Under the pieces are notes generated by a model. That model searched no databases, had not been told where the DNA came from, and was given only the letters and a program-made list of their open reading frames with translations. From an uncultured Devosia sp. (GTDB lineage Bacteria; Pseudomonadota; Alphaproteobacteria; Rhizobiales; Devosiaceae): a stretch of DNA of 64,000 nt. Shown here piece after piece: positions 33,073-43,998 of this stretch; position 1 is the stretch's first letter; each line of letters starts with the position of its first letter. The translations under genes were made by a program, and so were the position numbers. The DNA lies in NCBI RefSeq assembly GCF_963517015.1, contig NZ_CAUQDV010000001.1, positions 2,362,001-2,426,000 on the forward strand, in the 5' to 3' direction.

Positions 33073-34184
33073 TGAACGCCCATGTTTCCGAACCCAAGAA
33101 TGCCAAGGCACAGCCCGAGGTGACCATTCCTGTCGAGGCTCCGGCCGAGCCGGTCAAGAAGCGCCGCACGGGGCGCCTGGCGCTGATGGTCAGCGTGCCG
33201 GTGCTGATTGCGGCAGCAGGCGGCTATTTCTACCTGACCGGTGGCCGGTTCGAAGAAACCGACAATGCCTATGTGCAGCAGGCCAAGGTTTCCATCTCGG
33301 CCGATATTGCGGGGCGTATCACCGCGGTCAATGTGCATGAGAACCAGCTGGTGCATAAGGGCGACGTGATCTTCAGCGTGGACCCCGCCCCGTATCAGAT
33401 CGCGCTGGACCAGGCTGAAGCCGCGTTGGGCACGGCCCGGGTCGGTGTCGAACAGCTCAAGGTGAGCTACGGGACCGCCGAGCGCGCGCTCGAGGCAGCC
33501 AAGAGCTCGCTGGCGATCCAGCAGGCCAGCTATGACCGGCAGAACCAGTCGGTGGAGCAGGGCGTGTCGTCCTCCTCGACGCTCGACCAGCCCAAGCTGT
33601 CGCTGCAGACCTCGCAGAATGCGGTGACCACGGCCGAGCAGCAGGTTGCTGCGGCTACGGCAGCGCTGGGCGGTTCGGCCGATATCGCGACCGACGATCA
33701 CCCGACCGTCAAGGCGGCGCTGGCCCAGGTGGACCTGGCCAAGCGTAACCTCGACAAGACCAATGTGGTGGCGGCCGGCGACGGCGTGATTGCGCAGGTC
33801 GGCAGCCTCAATGTCGGGCAGTTTGTTTCGACCGGCACGACGATTGCCAGCCTGGTCGAAACGCAGGGCACGTGGGTCGAGGCCAATTTCAAGGAAACCC
33901 AGCTGGGCGCCATCCAGATCGGCATGACGGCCGACGTGGTGGTCGATGCACTGGCCGGCCGGCATATCGAGGGCAAGGTGACCTCCATTGGCGCGGCAAC
34001 GGGTTCGGAATTCTCGCTGATCCCGGCACAGAATGCGACCGGTAACTGGGTCAAGGTGGTGCAGCGCATTCCCGTTCGGATCGAATTCGATGCCGACAGC
34101 GATGTGCAGTTGCGCTCGGGCATGAGCGCGCTGGTGAGCGTCGATACCGGCCTGTCCACGCTCGACAAGATGCAACAGCACTAA
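33072..34184 (+). CDS. emrA: HlyD/EmrA family membrane fusion protein
   Basis: Periplasmic adaptor for an EmrB-type multidrug pump, 370 residues. It has a cytoplasmic tail of about 32 residues, one transmembrane helix (LALMVSVPVLIAAAGGYFYL), a barrel-sandwich/lipoyl region beginning TDNAYVQQAKVSISADIAG, coiled-coil hairpin sequence rich in Ala, Gln and Glu, and a beta-barrel end (GMTADVVVDALAG, GMSALVSVDT). Start overlaps the marR stop. No outer-membrane channel gene follows, so a separate TolC-like protein is needed. Confidence 0.88.
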   Translation: MNAHVSEPKNAKAQPEVTIPVEAPAEPVKKRRTGRLALMVSVPVLIAAAGGYFYLTGGRFEETDNAYVQQAKVSISADIAGRITAVNVHENQLVHKGDVIFSVDPAPYQIALDQAEAALGTARVGVEQLKVSYGTAERALEAAKSSLAIQQASYDRQNQSVEQGVSSSSTLDQPKLSLQTSQNAVTTAEQQVAAATAALGGSADIATDDHPTVKAALAQVDLAKRNLDKTNVVAAGDGVIAQVGSLNVGQFVSTGTTIASLVETQGTWVEANFKETQLGAIQIGMTADVVVDALAGRHIEGKVTSIGAATGSEFSLIPAQNATGNWVKVVQRIPVRIEFDADSDVQLRSGMSALVSVDTGLSTLDKMQQH

Positions 34185-34209
34185 GCCTGTCCACAGAACC
34201 GAATGTTGT

Positions 34210-34235
34210 GACCGTCGCCGCTGAGGGCGGCGGTC
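34210..34235 (+). other. Hairpin between emrA and emrB
   Basis: Arms GACCGTCGCC and GGCGGCGGTC pair at 9 of 10 positions. There is no T run, so it is probably not a terminator; it may stabilise the upstream message or tune the ratio of the two proteins. Confidence 0.4.
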
Positions 34236-34259
34236 AATCGATCCCCCATGGAGGCCGAA

Positions 34260-35831
34260 ATGGCCGGTGAAGTGCTTTCGCAACCCGCAATCGTGGTCAA
34301 GAACAAGGGTCTGCTGACCGTCGCGCTCATGCTGGGCACGATCATGCAGGTGCTCGATACGACCATTGCCAATGTGGCGCTGCCGCATATGGCTTCGGCG
34401 CTGGGTGCGTCGCAGAACGAGATCACCTGGGTTCTCACGTCCTATATCGTGGCGGCCGCCATTGCGACGCCGCTGACCGGCTGGATGAGCGATCGGCTCG
34501 GCCAGCGCCGGCTGTTCATCTTTGCGGTGATCGGCTTCACCGTGGCTTCGGCGCTCTGCGGCATCGCGACGAGCCTGCCGGAAATGGTGATCTTCCGTAT
34601 TCTACAGGGCCTTTGTGGCGCGATGATCGCGCCGCTGGCGCAGACCGTGCTGCTCAACATCAATCCGCGCGAGCGGATCGGGCAGGCCATGGCTATCTAT
34701 GGCATGGGCATCATGGTGGCGCCGATTGTCGGGCCGACGCTGGGTGGCTGGCTGACCGAGACGATCGACTGGCGCTGGGTGTTCCTGGTGAACGTGCCGG
34801 TCGGCGTGCTCTGCGTGGCCATGCTGGTTGCCTTCATGCCCAATACGGAAATCCGCAACCGGCGCTTCGACTTCTTCGGCTTCGGCATGCTGGCGCTGGG
34901 TGTCGGTGCGCTGCAGCTGATGCTCGACCGCGGCGCCGAGAACAGCTGGTTCCAGTCGACCGAAACCTGGGTGGAACTGGGTCTGGTGATCACGGGTCTC
35001 TGGGTGTTTATCGTTCATTCGCTGACGGCGAAGCAGCCCTTCGTCGACCTGCGCATGTTCAAGGACTTCAACTTCTCGCTCGGTTCGGTGCTGATGCTGG
35101 TGATGGGCATCACCATCTTCTCCGGCATGGCGTTGTTGCCACCACTGCTGCAGGGGCTGATGGGCTATTCGGTAGTGTTCACGGGCCTGTTGATGGCGCC
35201 ACGTGGCCTTGCCACCATGGTTGCGATGATGATCGTGGGGCGGTTGAGCGGCAAGGTGGATGCGAAATACCTGATGCTGTTCGGCGCCCTGGTCATGAGT
35301 TTCTCGCTGTGGGAAATGACCAAGTTCAACCTGCAGATGGACTATTGGCCGGTGATCACCACCGGTCTGATGCAGGGCTTCGGGATGGGCTTCCTGTTCG
35401 TGCCGCTGTCGACCATGGCCTTTGCGACCATTGCACCGAAGGTGCGTGCCGATGCGACCTCAATGTTCGCCCTGGTGCGCAACATGGGGCAGGGGATCGG
35501 TATCTCGCTGGTTACGGCTGTGCTGAGCAACATGATGCAGGTCAACCATGCCGAGCTGGCCGAACGGCTGACGCCGTCGTCGCAGGCGGTACAGAGCCAG
35601 ATGCCGGGACTGCTCACGGGGGCGCCACAGATCGTGGCCCAGATCAACGGGCTGGTGCAGCAGCAGGCGGCGATCCTGAGCTATCTAGATGACTTCTGGC
35701 TGATGATGCTGCTGTCGATTGCGACCATCCCGGTGATCCTGATGCTGCGTGGTCCCAAGAAGGACAGGAACGCGCCGGTCAAGAGCAAGGAAGAACTGGC
35801 GATCGAGCGGGCCCATGCGATGGGTGAATGA
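34260..35831 (+). CDS. emrB: EmrB/QacA family (DHA2) multidrug efflux MFS transporter
   Basis: Inner-membrane drug/proton antiporter of 523 residues with 14 predicted helices. The early motif LDTTIANVALPHMASALG and SDRLGQRRLFI (motif A) are present, as is the proline-rich GPTLGGWL of motif C. ATG 34260 is chosen because GGAGG lies 6 bases upstream; the ATG at 34248 overlaps that site. With EmrA it is expected to export hydrophobic compounds, across both membranes if a TolC partner exists elsewhere. Confidence 0.9.
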   Translation: MAGEVLSQPAIVVKNKGLLTVALMLGTIMQVLDTTIANVALPHMASALGASQNEITWVLTSYIVAAAIATPLTGWMSDRLGQRRLFIFAVIGFTVASALCGIATSLPEMVIFRILQGLCGAMIAPLAQTVLLNINPRERIGQAMAIYGMGIMVAPIVGPTLGGWLTETIDWRWVFLVNVPVGVLCVAMLVAFMPNTEIRNRRFDFFGFGMLALGVGALQLMLDRGAENSWFQSTETWVELGLVITGLWVFIVHSLTAKQPFVDLRMFKDFNFSLGSVLMLVMGITIFSGMALLPPLLQGLMGYSVVFTGLLMAPRGLATMVAMMIVGRLSGKVDAKYLMLFGALVMSFSLWEMTKFNLQMDYWPVITTGLMQGFGMGFLFVPLSTMAFATIAPKVRADATSMFALVRNMGQGIGISLVTAVLSNMMQVNHAELAERLTPSSQAVQSQMPGLLTGAPQIVAQINGLVQQQAAILSYLDDFWLMMLLSIATIPVILMLRGPKKDRNAPVKSKEELAIERAHAMGE

Positions 35832-35929
35832 GCCAGGGCTCATTCACAACTGAGGAAATCGACGGGACAAGGGTGTGAGGGCTTCGGCTGGGCGACTATG
35901 TTGCGGCAGCCGAAGCAGAAAGCAGAACC

Positions 35930-38229
<2,300 letters not shown>

Positions 38230-38230
<1 letters not shown>

Positions 38231-38372
38231 GACCAATCGGCATTCAACTGAGGCTGGCCTGCAAATGCCAGTTTTCTGCGCTTCCGGTGCTCACGTACCC
38301 AAACGTACGCTGCGCTCCGGTTCTCGAAACCCGTCATTTTCGGCTCAGCCTGAGTTGACTGACGATCGGTCC
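38230..38372. repeat. Long imperfect inverted repeat between convergent tex and gntR
   Basis: The outer arms match over about 32 bases: GGACCAATCGG with CGATCGGTCC and CAACTGAGGCTG with CAGCCTGAGTTG (11 of 12). The inner part also pairs, with CCGG and GTAC elements around a centre reading GTACCCAAACGTAC. The whole could fold into a hairpin of about 140 bases. The form is that of a non-autonomous intergenic repeat (RIME/ERIC-like) and it may also end transcripts from both sides. Confidence 0.6.
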
Positions 38373-38379
38373 TCGTTGA

Positions 38380-39114
38380 CTAGGGCGTTGGTCGTCCGGC
38401 GATGATGCTGCGGACTTCGGTTTCGACCGAGTCGAGAATGGCATTGATCGCCGCGACTGCGCCGTCGATGTCTTCGGCAAGGATGGCGTCGGCCAGGTCG
38501 CGATGCATGGGGAATGAGCCGAGACCAAAATTGTCGGCGGCGAAGGGCGAGGCGCCGCCGCGCTCCAGGGCATTGTCGAGATTGCGCAGCAATTGGCCAT
38601 ACATGGGATTGCCCGAAGCGTCATAGATGGCGCCATGGAAGGCATGGTCGGTCTTGCGCCAGGGGCGGCCGGCGTCGACCTCGATCAGCAGCAGGGTGCA
38701 GAGGCGGGCGATTTCCGCCCGCTGCTCGCGCGTGGCCTTGGTCGCGGCCTTGCGCACCACGTCGTTTTCGAGCGTGCGGCGGATTTCCATCAGGCGCAGC
38801 AGGGCTTCGCCTTCCATGCGGACCATGGTGGGCACGAGGCCACGCGAGGTCTGCACACGGGCGGAGAGATAGGTGCCATCGCCACGGCGGCGGCGGATGA
38901 TGCCCAGGCCTTCCCAGCGGTTGAGCGCTTCGCGAATGGTCGAGCGGCCGACGCCCAGGGTTGCGGCCAGCGAGACTTCGGGGGGCAGGCGATCGCCGAT
39001 CTGCAAGCCTGCCCGTTCCACCATTTCGGCAAGCGCATCCAGCACCGCCACATTGCGCGAGCGGTTTTCCAGCGGCTCAAGATAGCGCAAGGCGGCCTGC
39101 CGACTCACGATCAT
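38380..39114 (-). CDS. FadR/GntR family transcriptional regulator (FCD domain)
   Basis: Regulator of 244 residues. The N-terminal winged helix has PPEVSLAATLGVGRSTIREALNRW and GIIRRRRGDGTY; the C-terminal helical FCD ligand domain has metal-binding-type His in TDHAFHGAIYDASGN and the later MHRDL. It follows the PLP enzyme and oligopeptide importer genes on the same strand and probably regulates them. The open frame begins at GTG 39150; ATG 39114 (GGAGG just upstream) is preferred, with GTG 39108 also possible. Confidence 0.85.
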   Translation of the reverse strand: MIVSRQAALRYLEPLENRSRNVAVLDALAEMVERAGLQIGDRLPPEVSLAATLGVGRSTIREALNRWEGLGIIRRRRGDGTYLSARVQTSRGLVPTMVRMEGEALLRLMEIRRTLENDVVRKAATKATREQRAEIARLCTLLLIEVDAGRPWRKTDHAFHGAIYDASGNPMYGQLLRNLDNALERGGASPFAADNFGLGSFPMHRDLADAILAEDIDGAVAAINAILDSVETEVRSIIAGRPTP

Positions 39115-39127
39115 CGTCCTCCCGGGC

Positions 39128-39145
39128 GTGTGGCTCTGGCCACAC
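39128..39145. promoter_or_regulatory. Perfect palindrome before gntR
   Basis: GTGTGGC-TCTG-GCCACAC, a perfect 7-bp inverted repeat, between the aminotransferase stop (39166) and the gntR start (39114). It could be an autoregulatory operator. No second copy was seen upstream of the ABC operon. Confidence 0.45.
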
Positions 39146-39165
39146 ACCACATCCCGTCGGCTTTG

Positions 39166-40362
39166 TCAGCCCGAGGCGCGCTGTTGCACGCCCAGATCGA
39201 GCAGTTCCGTCAGCGCCTCGATCAGCCGGTCCATCTGCGGACGCGAGTTGTAACCCTGCACCGAAAGGCGTGCGATGCAGTGGTCCTGCCATTTGAACAC
39301 AGGCATTTCGATGCGGTAGCGGTCGAAGAGCAGCTTGTGGATTTCGGCCGTGTCGCATTCGGGGATCGGCATGGCGACCATCTGCGGCGCGCAGAACTCG
39401 GGCGCAGACAGCGGGGCGAGACCGGTCAGTTCGCCAATGCGGCGGGCGGTGTCCTGCGCCAGCGCCTGGCAATGGGAGGCGACGGAGGTCCAGTCATTGT
39501 CGCGGCGGAAGCGCAGCGCCTCGGGCACCGCCAGCCAGGCCGATGGGTCGCGCGTGCCCTGCACCTCGATTTCGTCGATAAAGGGCGAATTGCCGAAGGC
39601 GCCCTTGATGCCGGGCTGCTTGCTCTCGGCGGTCCAGCCATGGCTGATCACCAGCGGATCGATCATGGCCTGGACTTCGGGACGGGCGTAGAGGAAGGCC
39701 GAGCCCTTGGGGGTCATCAGCCACTTGTGGCAATTGCCGGAATAGAAGTCGGCGCCCATGGCATCGAGCGACAGCGGGATGTGGCCGGGCGTATGGGCGC
39801 CATCGATCACCGACCAGATACCGCGGCGACGGGCTTCGGCAATGGCGGGTTCGATCGGGAAGAGCAGGGCCGTGGGCGAGGTGATATGGCTGAGGAACAG
39901 CACTTTGGTGCGGTCGGTCATGCCATTGACCAGCGCTTCGGTAAAGGCGGCTTCCGAGGTCAGCGGCATGGGCACCTTGACCACGACGATCTCGGCGCCG
40001 GTCTGGCGGCAGACGAAGGCCCAGGTCTTTTCGAGCGCCGAATATTCGTGGTCGGTGGTGAGGATCTGGTCGCCGGGCTTGAGCGGCAGCGAGCGGGCGA
40101 CGATGTTGAGGCCGCTGGTGGCGTTGATGACGGCGGCGATATTGTCCTGCGCCGTGCCCAGTTCGGCAGCCAGGGCGACGCGCGGGGCTGCCATCATTTC
40201 GGTCAGGCGGCGGCCGAGGAATTCCACCGGCTCGCTTTCCAGCTCGCGCTGAAACGCCTGGTAGGCGTCGAAGACCGGGCTGGGGCAGGCGCCGAACGAG
40301 CCATGGTTGAGGAAGACGACATCCTCGCGAAGGAGGAATTGCCGGGCAAGATTGTCGGACAC
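39166..40362 (-). CDS. PLP-dependent aminotransferase class V (isopenicillin N epimerase-like)
   Basis: Fold-type I PLP enzyme, 398 residues. The Schiff-base lysine is K213 in GNCHKW, and the cofactor Asp/His pair is D187-x-A-H190. The early LNHGSFGACP and TTDHEYSALEKTW blocks match the CefD/epimerase-type branch of class V. Reaction may be racemisation, epimerisation or C-N/C-S cleavage of an amino acid or peptide; the substrate is unknown. One base separates it from the upstream permease gene, so it probably processes the imported compound. Confidence 0.82.
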   Translation of the reverse strand: MSDNLARQFLLREDVVFLNHGSFGACPSPVFDAYQAFQRELESEPVEFLGRRLTEMMAAPRVALAAELGTAQDNIAAVINATSGLNIVARSLPLKPGDQILTTDHEYSALEKTWAFVCRQTGAEIVVVKVPMPLTSEAAFTEALVNGMTDRTKVLFLSHITSPTALLFPIEPAIAEARRRGIWSVIDGAHTPGHIPLSLDAMGADFYSGNCHKWLMTPKGSAFLYARPEVQAMIDPLVISHGWTAESKQPGIKGAFGNSPFIDEIEVQGTRDPSAWLAVPEALRFRRDNDWTSVASHCQALAQDTARRIGELTGLAPLSAPEFCAPQMVAMPIPECDTAEIHKLLFDRYRIEMPVFKWQDHCIARLSVQGYNSRPQMDRLIEALTELLDLGVQQRASG

Positions 40363-40363
40363 G

Positions 40364-41248
40364 TCAGCGGCCTTTCAGGGTCGGATCGAGAGCATCGCGC
40401 AATCCGTCGCCGAACAGCGAGGTGGCGAGCACGGTGATGGCGAGGGCCGCTGTCGGGAAGACCGCCAGATGCCAGTAAAAGAACATGAAGTCGATTCCCT
40501 CGTTAATCATCTGGCCCCAGGTCGGGGTCGGCGGCGGAACGCCGACGCCGAGGAAGCTGAGGCTGGCTTCGAGCATCATGGCCAGCGGGATGGCAAGGAC
40601 GAAGCCGACGATGATCGGGCTGATCGAATTGGGAATGAGGTGGCGGCGGATGATGTACCATGGCGAGGCGCCCAGCGCCTGGGCAGCACGGACGAATTCC
40701 TTTTCGCGGAAGGCCTTCACCTGGGCGCGGACCAAGAGGCACACCTGGACCCAGCCGAAGAGCGCGGCGATCAGCACGATCATGACATAGCCACCGCGGG
40801 TCATGGCGCCGAGCAGCAGTGCGGCAAGCAAGGGCGGGACCACCGAGAAGAGCTCGATGACGCGCATGATGAACCAGTCGGTCCGGCCGCCGAAATAGCC
40901 GGCCAGGGCGCCGAGCGGAATGCCGATCAGCACAGAAAAGCCGGCGGCGATGAAGCCGATGGAGAGCGAAATGCGCGCGCCATAAATGATGCGGCTGAAG
41001 AAATCTCGGCCGAGATTGTCGATGCCGAACCAATGCTGGTCGGAGGGGAAGGCGAGGGCCTCGGTGAGGAAGAGCTGGGCCTCGGGCGGATGGCGGGTGA
41101 TCAGCGGCGCCAGGATCGCCATCAGGATCAGTATGGCGAGGACGATGCCGCCGCCGACCGCGGCCTTGTTGCCGAGGAAGCGCTGCCAGGCAAACCACAG
41201 CGGGCTGCGCTGGCGGATGATCGGCGGAGCGGCGGCTATATCGGTCAT
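40364..41248 (-). CDS. Oligopeptide/dipeptide ABC transporter permease (DppC type)
   Basis: Second permease of the importer, 294 residues: N-terminal helix after LWFAWQRFLGNKAA, then the periplasmic FGIDNLGRDFFSRIIYGARISL block conserved in DppC/OppC, and the EAA loop EFVRAAQALGASPWYIIRRHLIPN. The real start is ATG 41248, overlapping the DppB stop; the longer frame to 41320 lies inside that gene. Followed one base later by the PLP enzyme gene. Confidence 0.9.
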   Translation of the reverse strand: MTDIAAAPPIIRQRSPLWFAWQRFLGNKAAVGGGIVLAILILMAILAPLITRHPPEAQLFLTEALAFPSDQHWFGIDNLGRDFFSRIIYGARISLSIGFIAAGFSVLIGIPLGALAGYFGGRTDWFIMRVIELFSVVPPLLAALLLGAMTRGGYVMIVLIAALFGWVQVCLLVRAQVKAFREKEFVRAAQALGASPWYIIRRHLIPNSISPIIVGFVLAIPLAMMLEASLSFLGVGVPPPTPTWGQMINEGIDFMFFYWHLAVFPTAALAITVLATSLFGDGLRDALDPTLKGR

Positions 41249-42174
41249 TCGGCGCCTCCGACGCGGATACGGGGATTGATCAGGGCGTAGACGACGTCGG
41301 CGAGCAGATAGGCGATGCAATACATGAAGGTGATCATCAGCATCAGCGCCATTTCGAGCGGATAGTCGCGCTGCTGGATGGAAGAGACGAAATAGGAACC
41401 GAGGCCCGGAATGCGGAACATGGCTTCGACAAAGATCGAGCCGGTGGCGGTGCCGATGAACATGGGAAGGAAGACCGTGACCAGCGGAATGGCCGAATTG
41501 CGCAGCACATGCTGGAAGATGATGCGGCGCTCGCTGAGGCCCTTGGCGCGCAGCACGGTGACGAATTGCCGGCTCATAGTGTCGAGCATGGCCGAGCGCG
41601 TGTAGCGGGCATAGGTGGCGAGCGGGATCAGCGCGTAGCAGACGATGGGCAGGATCCAGCGTTCCGGCTTGCCCCAGCCGCTGGCGGGCAGCCAGTTGAG
41701 CCAGACAGCAAAGACCAGGATCAAGAGCATGGAGGTGATGAAGACCGGGATGGTGAGGCCGATGGTCGAGAGCGCCGAGGCGAAATAGTCGATCCAGGTG
41801 TTGCGGTTGAGCGCGGCGGCCATGCCGAGCAGGATGCCGAGCGGCGCGCCGATCAACACGCCGAGGCCACCGAGAACCAGGCTTGGCACCCAGGCGCGGG
41901 AGAGCAGGCCCAGCACGGTTTCGCCGGGGCTCTGATAGGGCACGCCGAAATCAAGACGGAGCACGCCCGACATGTAATTGAGATATTGCATGTAGACGGG
42001 CTGATCGAGGCCGAGCTGGGCCATCATCTTGTCGCGCACGGCCTGCGACACAGGCATTTCATTGGCGTCGAAGGGCCCGCCGGGAATGGCATGCATGACG
42101 AAGAAGATGATCAGCGAGACCACGATGAAGGTCACGGCGACCGAGAGCAGGCGGCGAATGATATATCCCAGCAT
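41245..42174 (-). CDS. Oligopeptide/dipeptide ABC transporter permease (DppB type)
   Basis: First permease of the importer, 309 residues, beginning MLGYIIRRLLSVAVTFIVVS with a typical DppB N-terminal helix. The DMSGVLRLDFG region and the EAA loop (RQFVTVLRAKGLSERRIIFQHVLRN) are conserved. It follows the ATPase gene by 11 bases and overlaps dppC. Expected to form the channel with the DppC protein. Confidence 0.9.
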   Translation of the reverse strand: MLGYIIRRLLSVAVTFIVVSLIIFFVMHAIPGGPFDANEMPVSQAVRDKMMAQLGLDQPVYMQYLNYMSGVLRLDFGVPYQSPGETVLGLLSRAWVPSLVLGGLGVLIGAPLGILLGMAAALNRNTWIDYFASALSTIGLTIPVFITSMLLILVFAVWLNWLPASGWGKPERWILPIVCYALIPLATYARYTRSAMLDTMSRQFVTVLRAKGLSERRIIFQHVLRNSAIPLVTVFLPMFIGTATGSIFVEAMFRIPGLGSYFVSSIQQRDYPLEMALMLMITFMYCIAYLLADVVYALINPRIRVGGAE

Positions 42175-42185
42175 CCTCTGTCTCC

Positions 42186-43940
42186 TCAGGTGGTGACGAT
42201 GGCTTCGACGCGATGGCCGGGGGCGATGGTGACCAGTCTTGGTTCGGCATGGGGTGCCGATCCGGTCTGGATCACGGTGAAACGCGGCGTGGCGGCATCG
42301 ATCTCGGCGCCGGAGAGAAAGCTGCGCTGCCGCTTGTCGCGGGGATTGGTGGCCGGGACGGCATCGAGCAGGGCGCGGGTATAGGGATGCTGCGGATCGG
42401 CGAAGATGGCCTCGGTCGGGGCTTCCTCGACGACGCGGCCGCGATACATGACGACCACGCTGTCGGTCAGCGATTTGACCGTCGACAGGTCATGGCTGAT
42501 GAACAGGATGGAGAGGCCAAGCTCGGATTGCAGCTTCTTGAGCAGGCCGATGATCTGCGCCTTGACGGTGACGTCGAGCGCCGAGGTCGGCTCGTCGGCA
42601 ACGAGAACGCTGGGCTCAAGGACCAGGGCGCGGGCGATGGCGACGCGCTGGCGCTGGCCGCCGGACAGTTCATGGGGATAGCGGCTGGCGAAACTGGCGT
42701 TGAGGCCGACGCGATTGAGCCAGTCGAGCGCCTTGGCCTCCTGCTCGCGCGGCGTGCCGATCTTGTGGATATGCAGCGGCTCGGCAATGATCTGCACCAG
42801 CGTCATCATCGGATCGAGCGCCGAATAGCTGTCCTGGAAGATGATCTGCATCTGCTTGCGCCAGGGCTTCAGCGCTTCGGGCGAGAGGTCGGAAATATCG
42901 GTGCCATGCAGCAGGATCTGGCCGCGGCTGGACTCGGTCAGCCGCATTGCCATCATGCCGGTGGTGGTCTTGCCCGAGCCGCTTTCGCCGACAATGGCAA
43001 CGATGCGGTTACGGGGCAGGGCGATATTGACCTCGCGCACCGCCGGAAAGTCGGAATATTCGGTGCGGAAGCCGCGACGACGGCGGATGCGGTAGCTCTT
43101 GGCGAGGCTGCGCAGTTCGAGCGCGGGCGTCGCTTCTTCATCGCCACGGGATGGTTCGAAACTGGCGTGGAGGCTGGCGAGGAGCTGCTTGGTGTAGTCA
43201 TGCTGCGGCGCATCGAAAATCTGCTGCACCGGACCCTGTTCCATGACCTCGCCCTGATACATGACCAGCACGCGATCGGCGGTTTCAGCGATGACGCCGA
43301 GGTCGTGGGTGATCATGATCAGCGCCATGCCGAATTCGGCCTGCACCTTCTTGATGAGCTGGAGAATCTGCGCCTGGATGGTGACATCGAGCGCCGTGGT
43401 CGGCTCGTCGGCGATCAGAACCTTGGGCTGGCAAGAGAGCGCCATGGCGATCATGGCGCGCTGCAGCATGCCGCCGGACAGTTGATGCGGATAGTAGTCG
43501 AGCACGTCACGGGCATTCTTGATCTCGACGCGAGCAAGCAATTGCTCGGCCTCGTCGCGGGCGGCCTTCTTGGACAGCTTGCGATGGGCCTGGATGGTTT
43601 CGACGATCTGGTGACCGATGGTGAAGACCGGATCGAAGGCGGTCATCGGGTCCTGGAAGATCATCGCGGCGGCGCGGCCGCGGAGGCGCGCCAAGTCTTC
43701 CTTGTTGGCCTTGAGGACATCGACGCCGGCAAGTTTCAGTGTCTTGGCCTGAACCTCGGCCGTGGCGGGGAGAAGGCGGAGCAGGGCGCTGCAGGAGACC
43801 GATTTACCCGAGCCCGACTCGCCCACGATGCCGAGGCTTTCCCCCTCTTCCAGGGTGAAGCTGATGCTGCGAACGGCCTCTACCGAACCGCCATACTGGC
43901 GGAAGGTGACCTTGAGGTCTTCGATCTCGACAAGTGACAT
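42186..43940 (-). CDS. Dipeptide ABC transporter ATP-binding protein (fused DppD-DppF)
   Basis: A 584-residue protein joining two ABC ATPase domains, the equivalents of DppD and DppF. First Walker A GESGSGKS at 40-47 and signature LSGGMLQRAM; second Walker A GESGSGKTTT near 320 and signature LSGGQRQRVAIARAL. Each has the extra C-terminal oligopeptide domain common to this family. The fusion gives equal amounts of both subunits. It follows the binding protein gene after a hairpin. Confidence 0.92.
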   Translation of the reverse strand: MSLVEIEDLKVTFRQYGGSVEAVRSISFTLEEGESLGIVGESGSGKSVSCSALLRLLPATAEVQAKTLKLAGVDVLKANKEDLARLRGRAAAMIFQDPMTAFDPVFTIGHQIVETIQAHRKLSKKAARDEAEQLLARVEIKNARDVLDYYPHQLSGGMLQRAMIAMALSCQPKVLIADEPTTALDVTIQAQILQLIKKVQAEFGMALIMITHDLGVIAETADRVLVMYQGEVMEQGPVQQIFDAPQHDYTKQLLASLHASFEPSRGDEEATPALELRSLAKSYRIRRRRGFRTEYSDFPAVREVNIALPRNRIVAIVGESGSGKTTTGMMAMRLTESSRGQILLHGTDISDLSPEALKPWRKQMQIIFQDSYSALDPMMTLVQIIAEPLHIHKIGTPREQEAKALDWLNRVGLNASFASRYPHELSGGQRQRVAIARALVLEPSVLVADEPTSALDVTVKAQIIGLLKKLQSELGLSILFISHDLSTVKSLTDSVVVMYRGRVVEEAPTEAIFADPQHPYTRALLDAVPATNPRDKRQRSFLSGAEIDAATPRFTVIQTGSAPHAEPRLVTIAPGHRVEAIVTT

Positions 43941-43957
43941 ATATTGGGGCCCCTGAA

Positions 43958-43981
43958 CTCCTCCCGGCGGACCGGGAGGAG
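43958..43981 (-). other. Stem-loop between binding-protein and ATPase genes
   Basis: CTCCTCCCGG and CCGGGAGGAG form a perfect 10-bp stem with a 4-base loop. There is no T run on the minus strand, so it is probably an mRNA stabiliser that lets the binding protein be made in excess, as known in other ABC operons. Confidence 0.6.
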
Positions 43982-43998
43982 CGTGTTGATGTGCTGGA

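Noticed and set aside
42213..43937. Plus-strand frame of 574 codons opposite the fused ABC ATPase gene
   Set aside because: The minus-strand ATPase has both Walker motifs and signatures; the plus frame has no domain and lies entirely within it.
43958..43981. Stem-loop as an intrinsic terminator
   Set aside because: No T run follows on the minus strand, and the ATPase gene continues the operon; an mRNA-stabilising role fits better.
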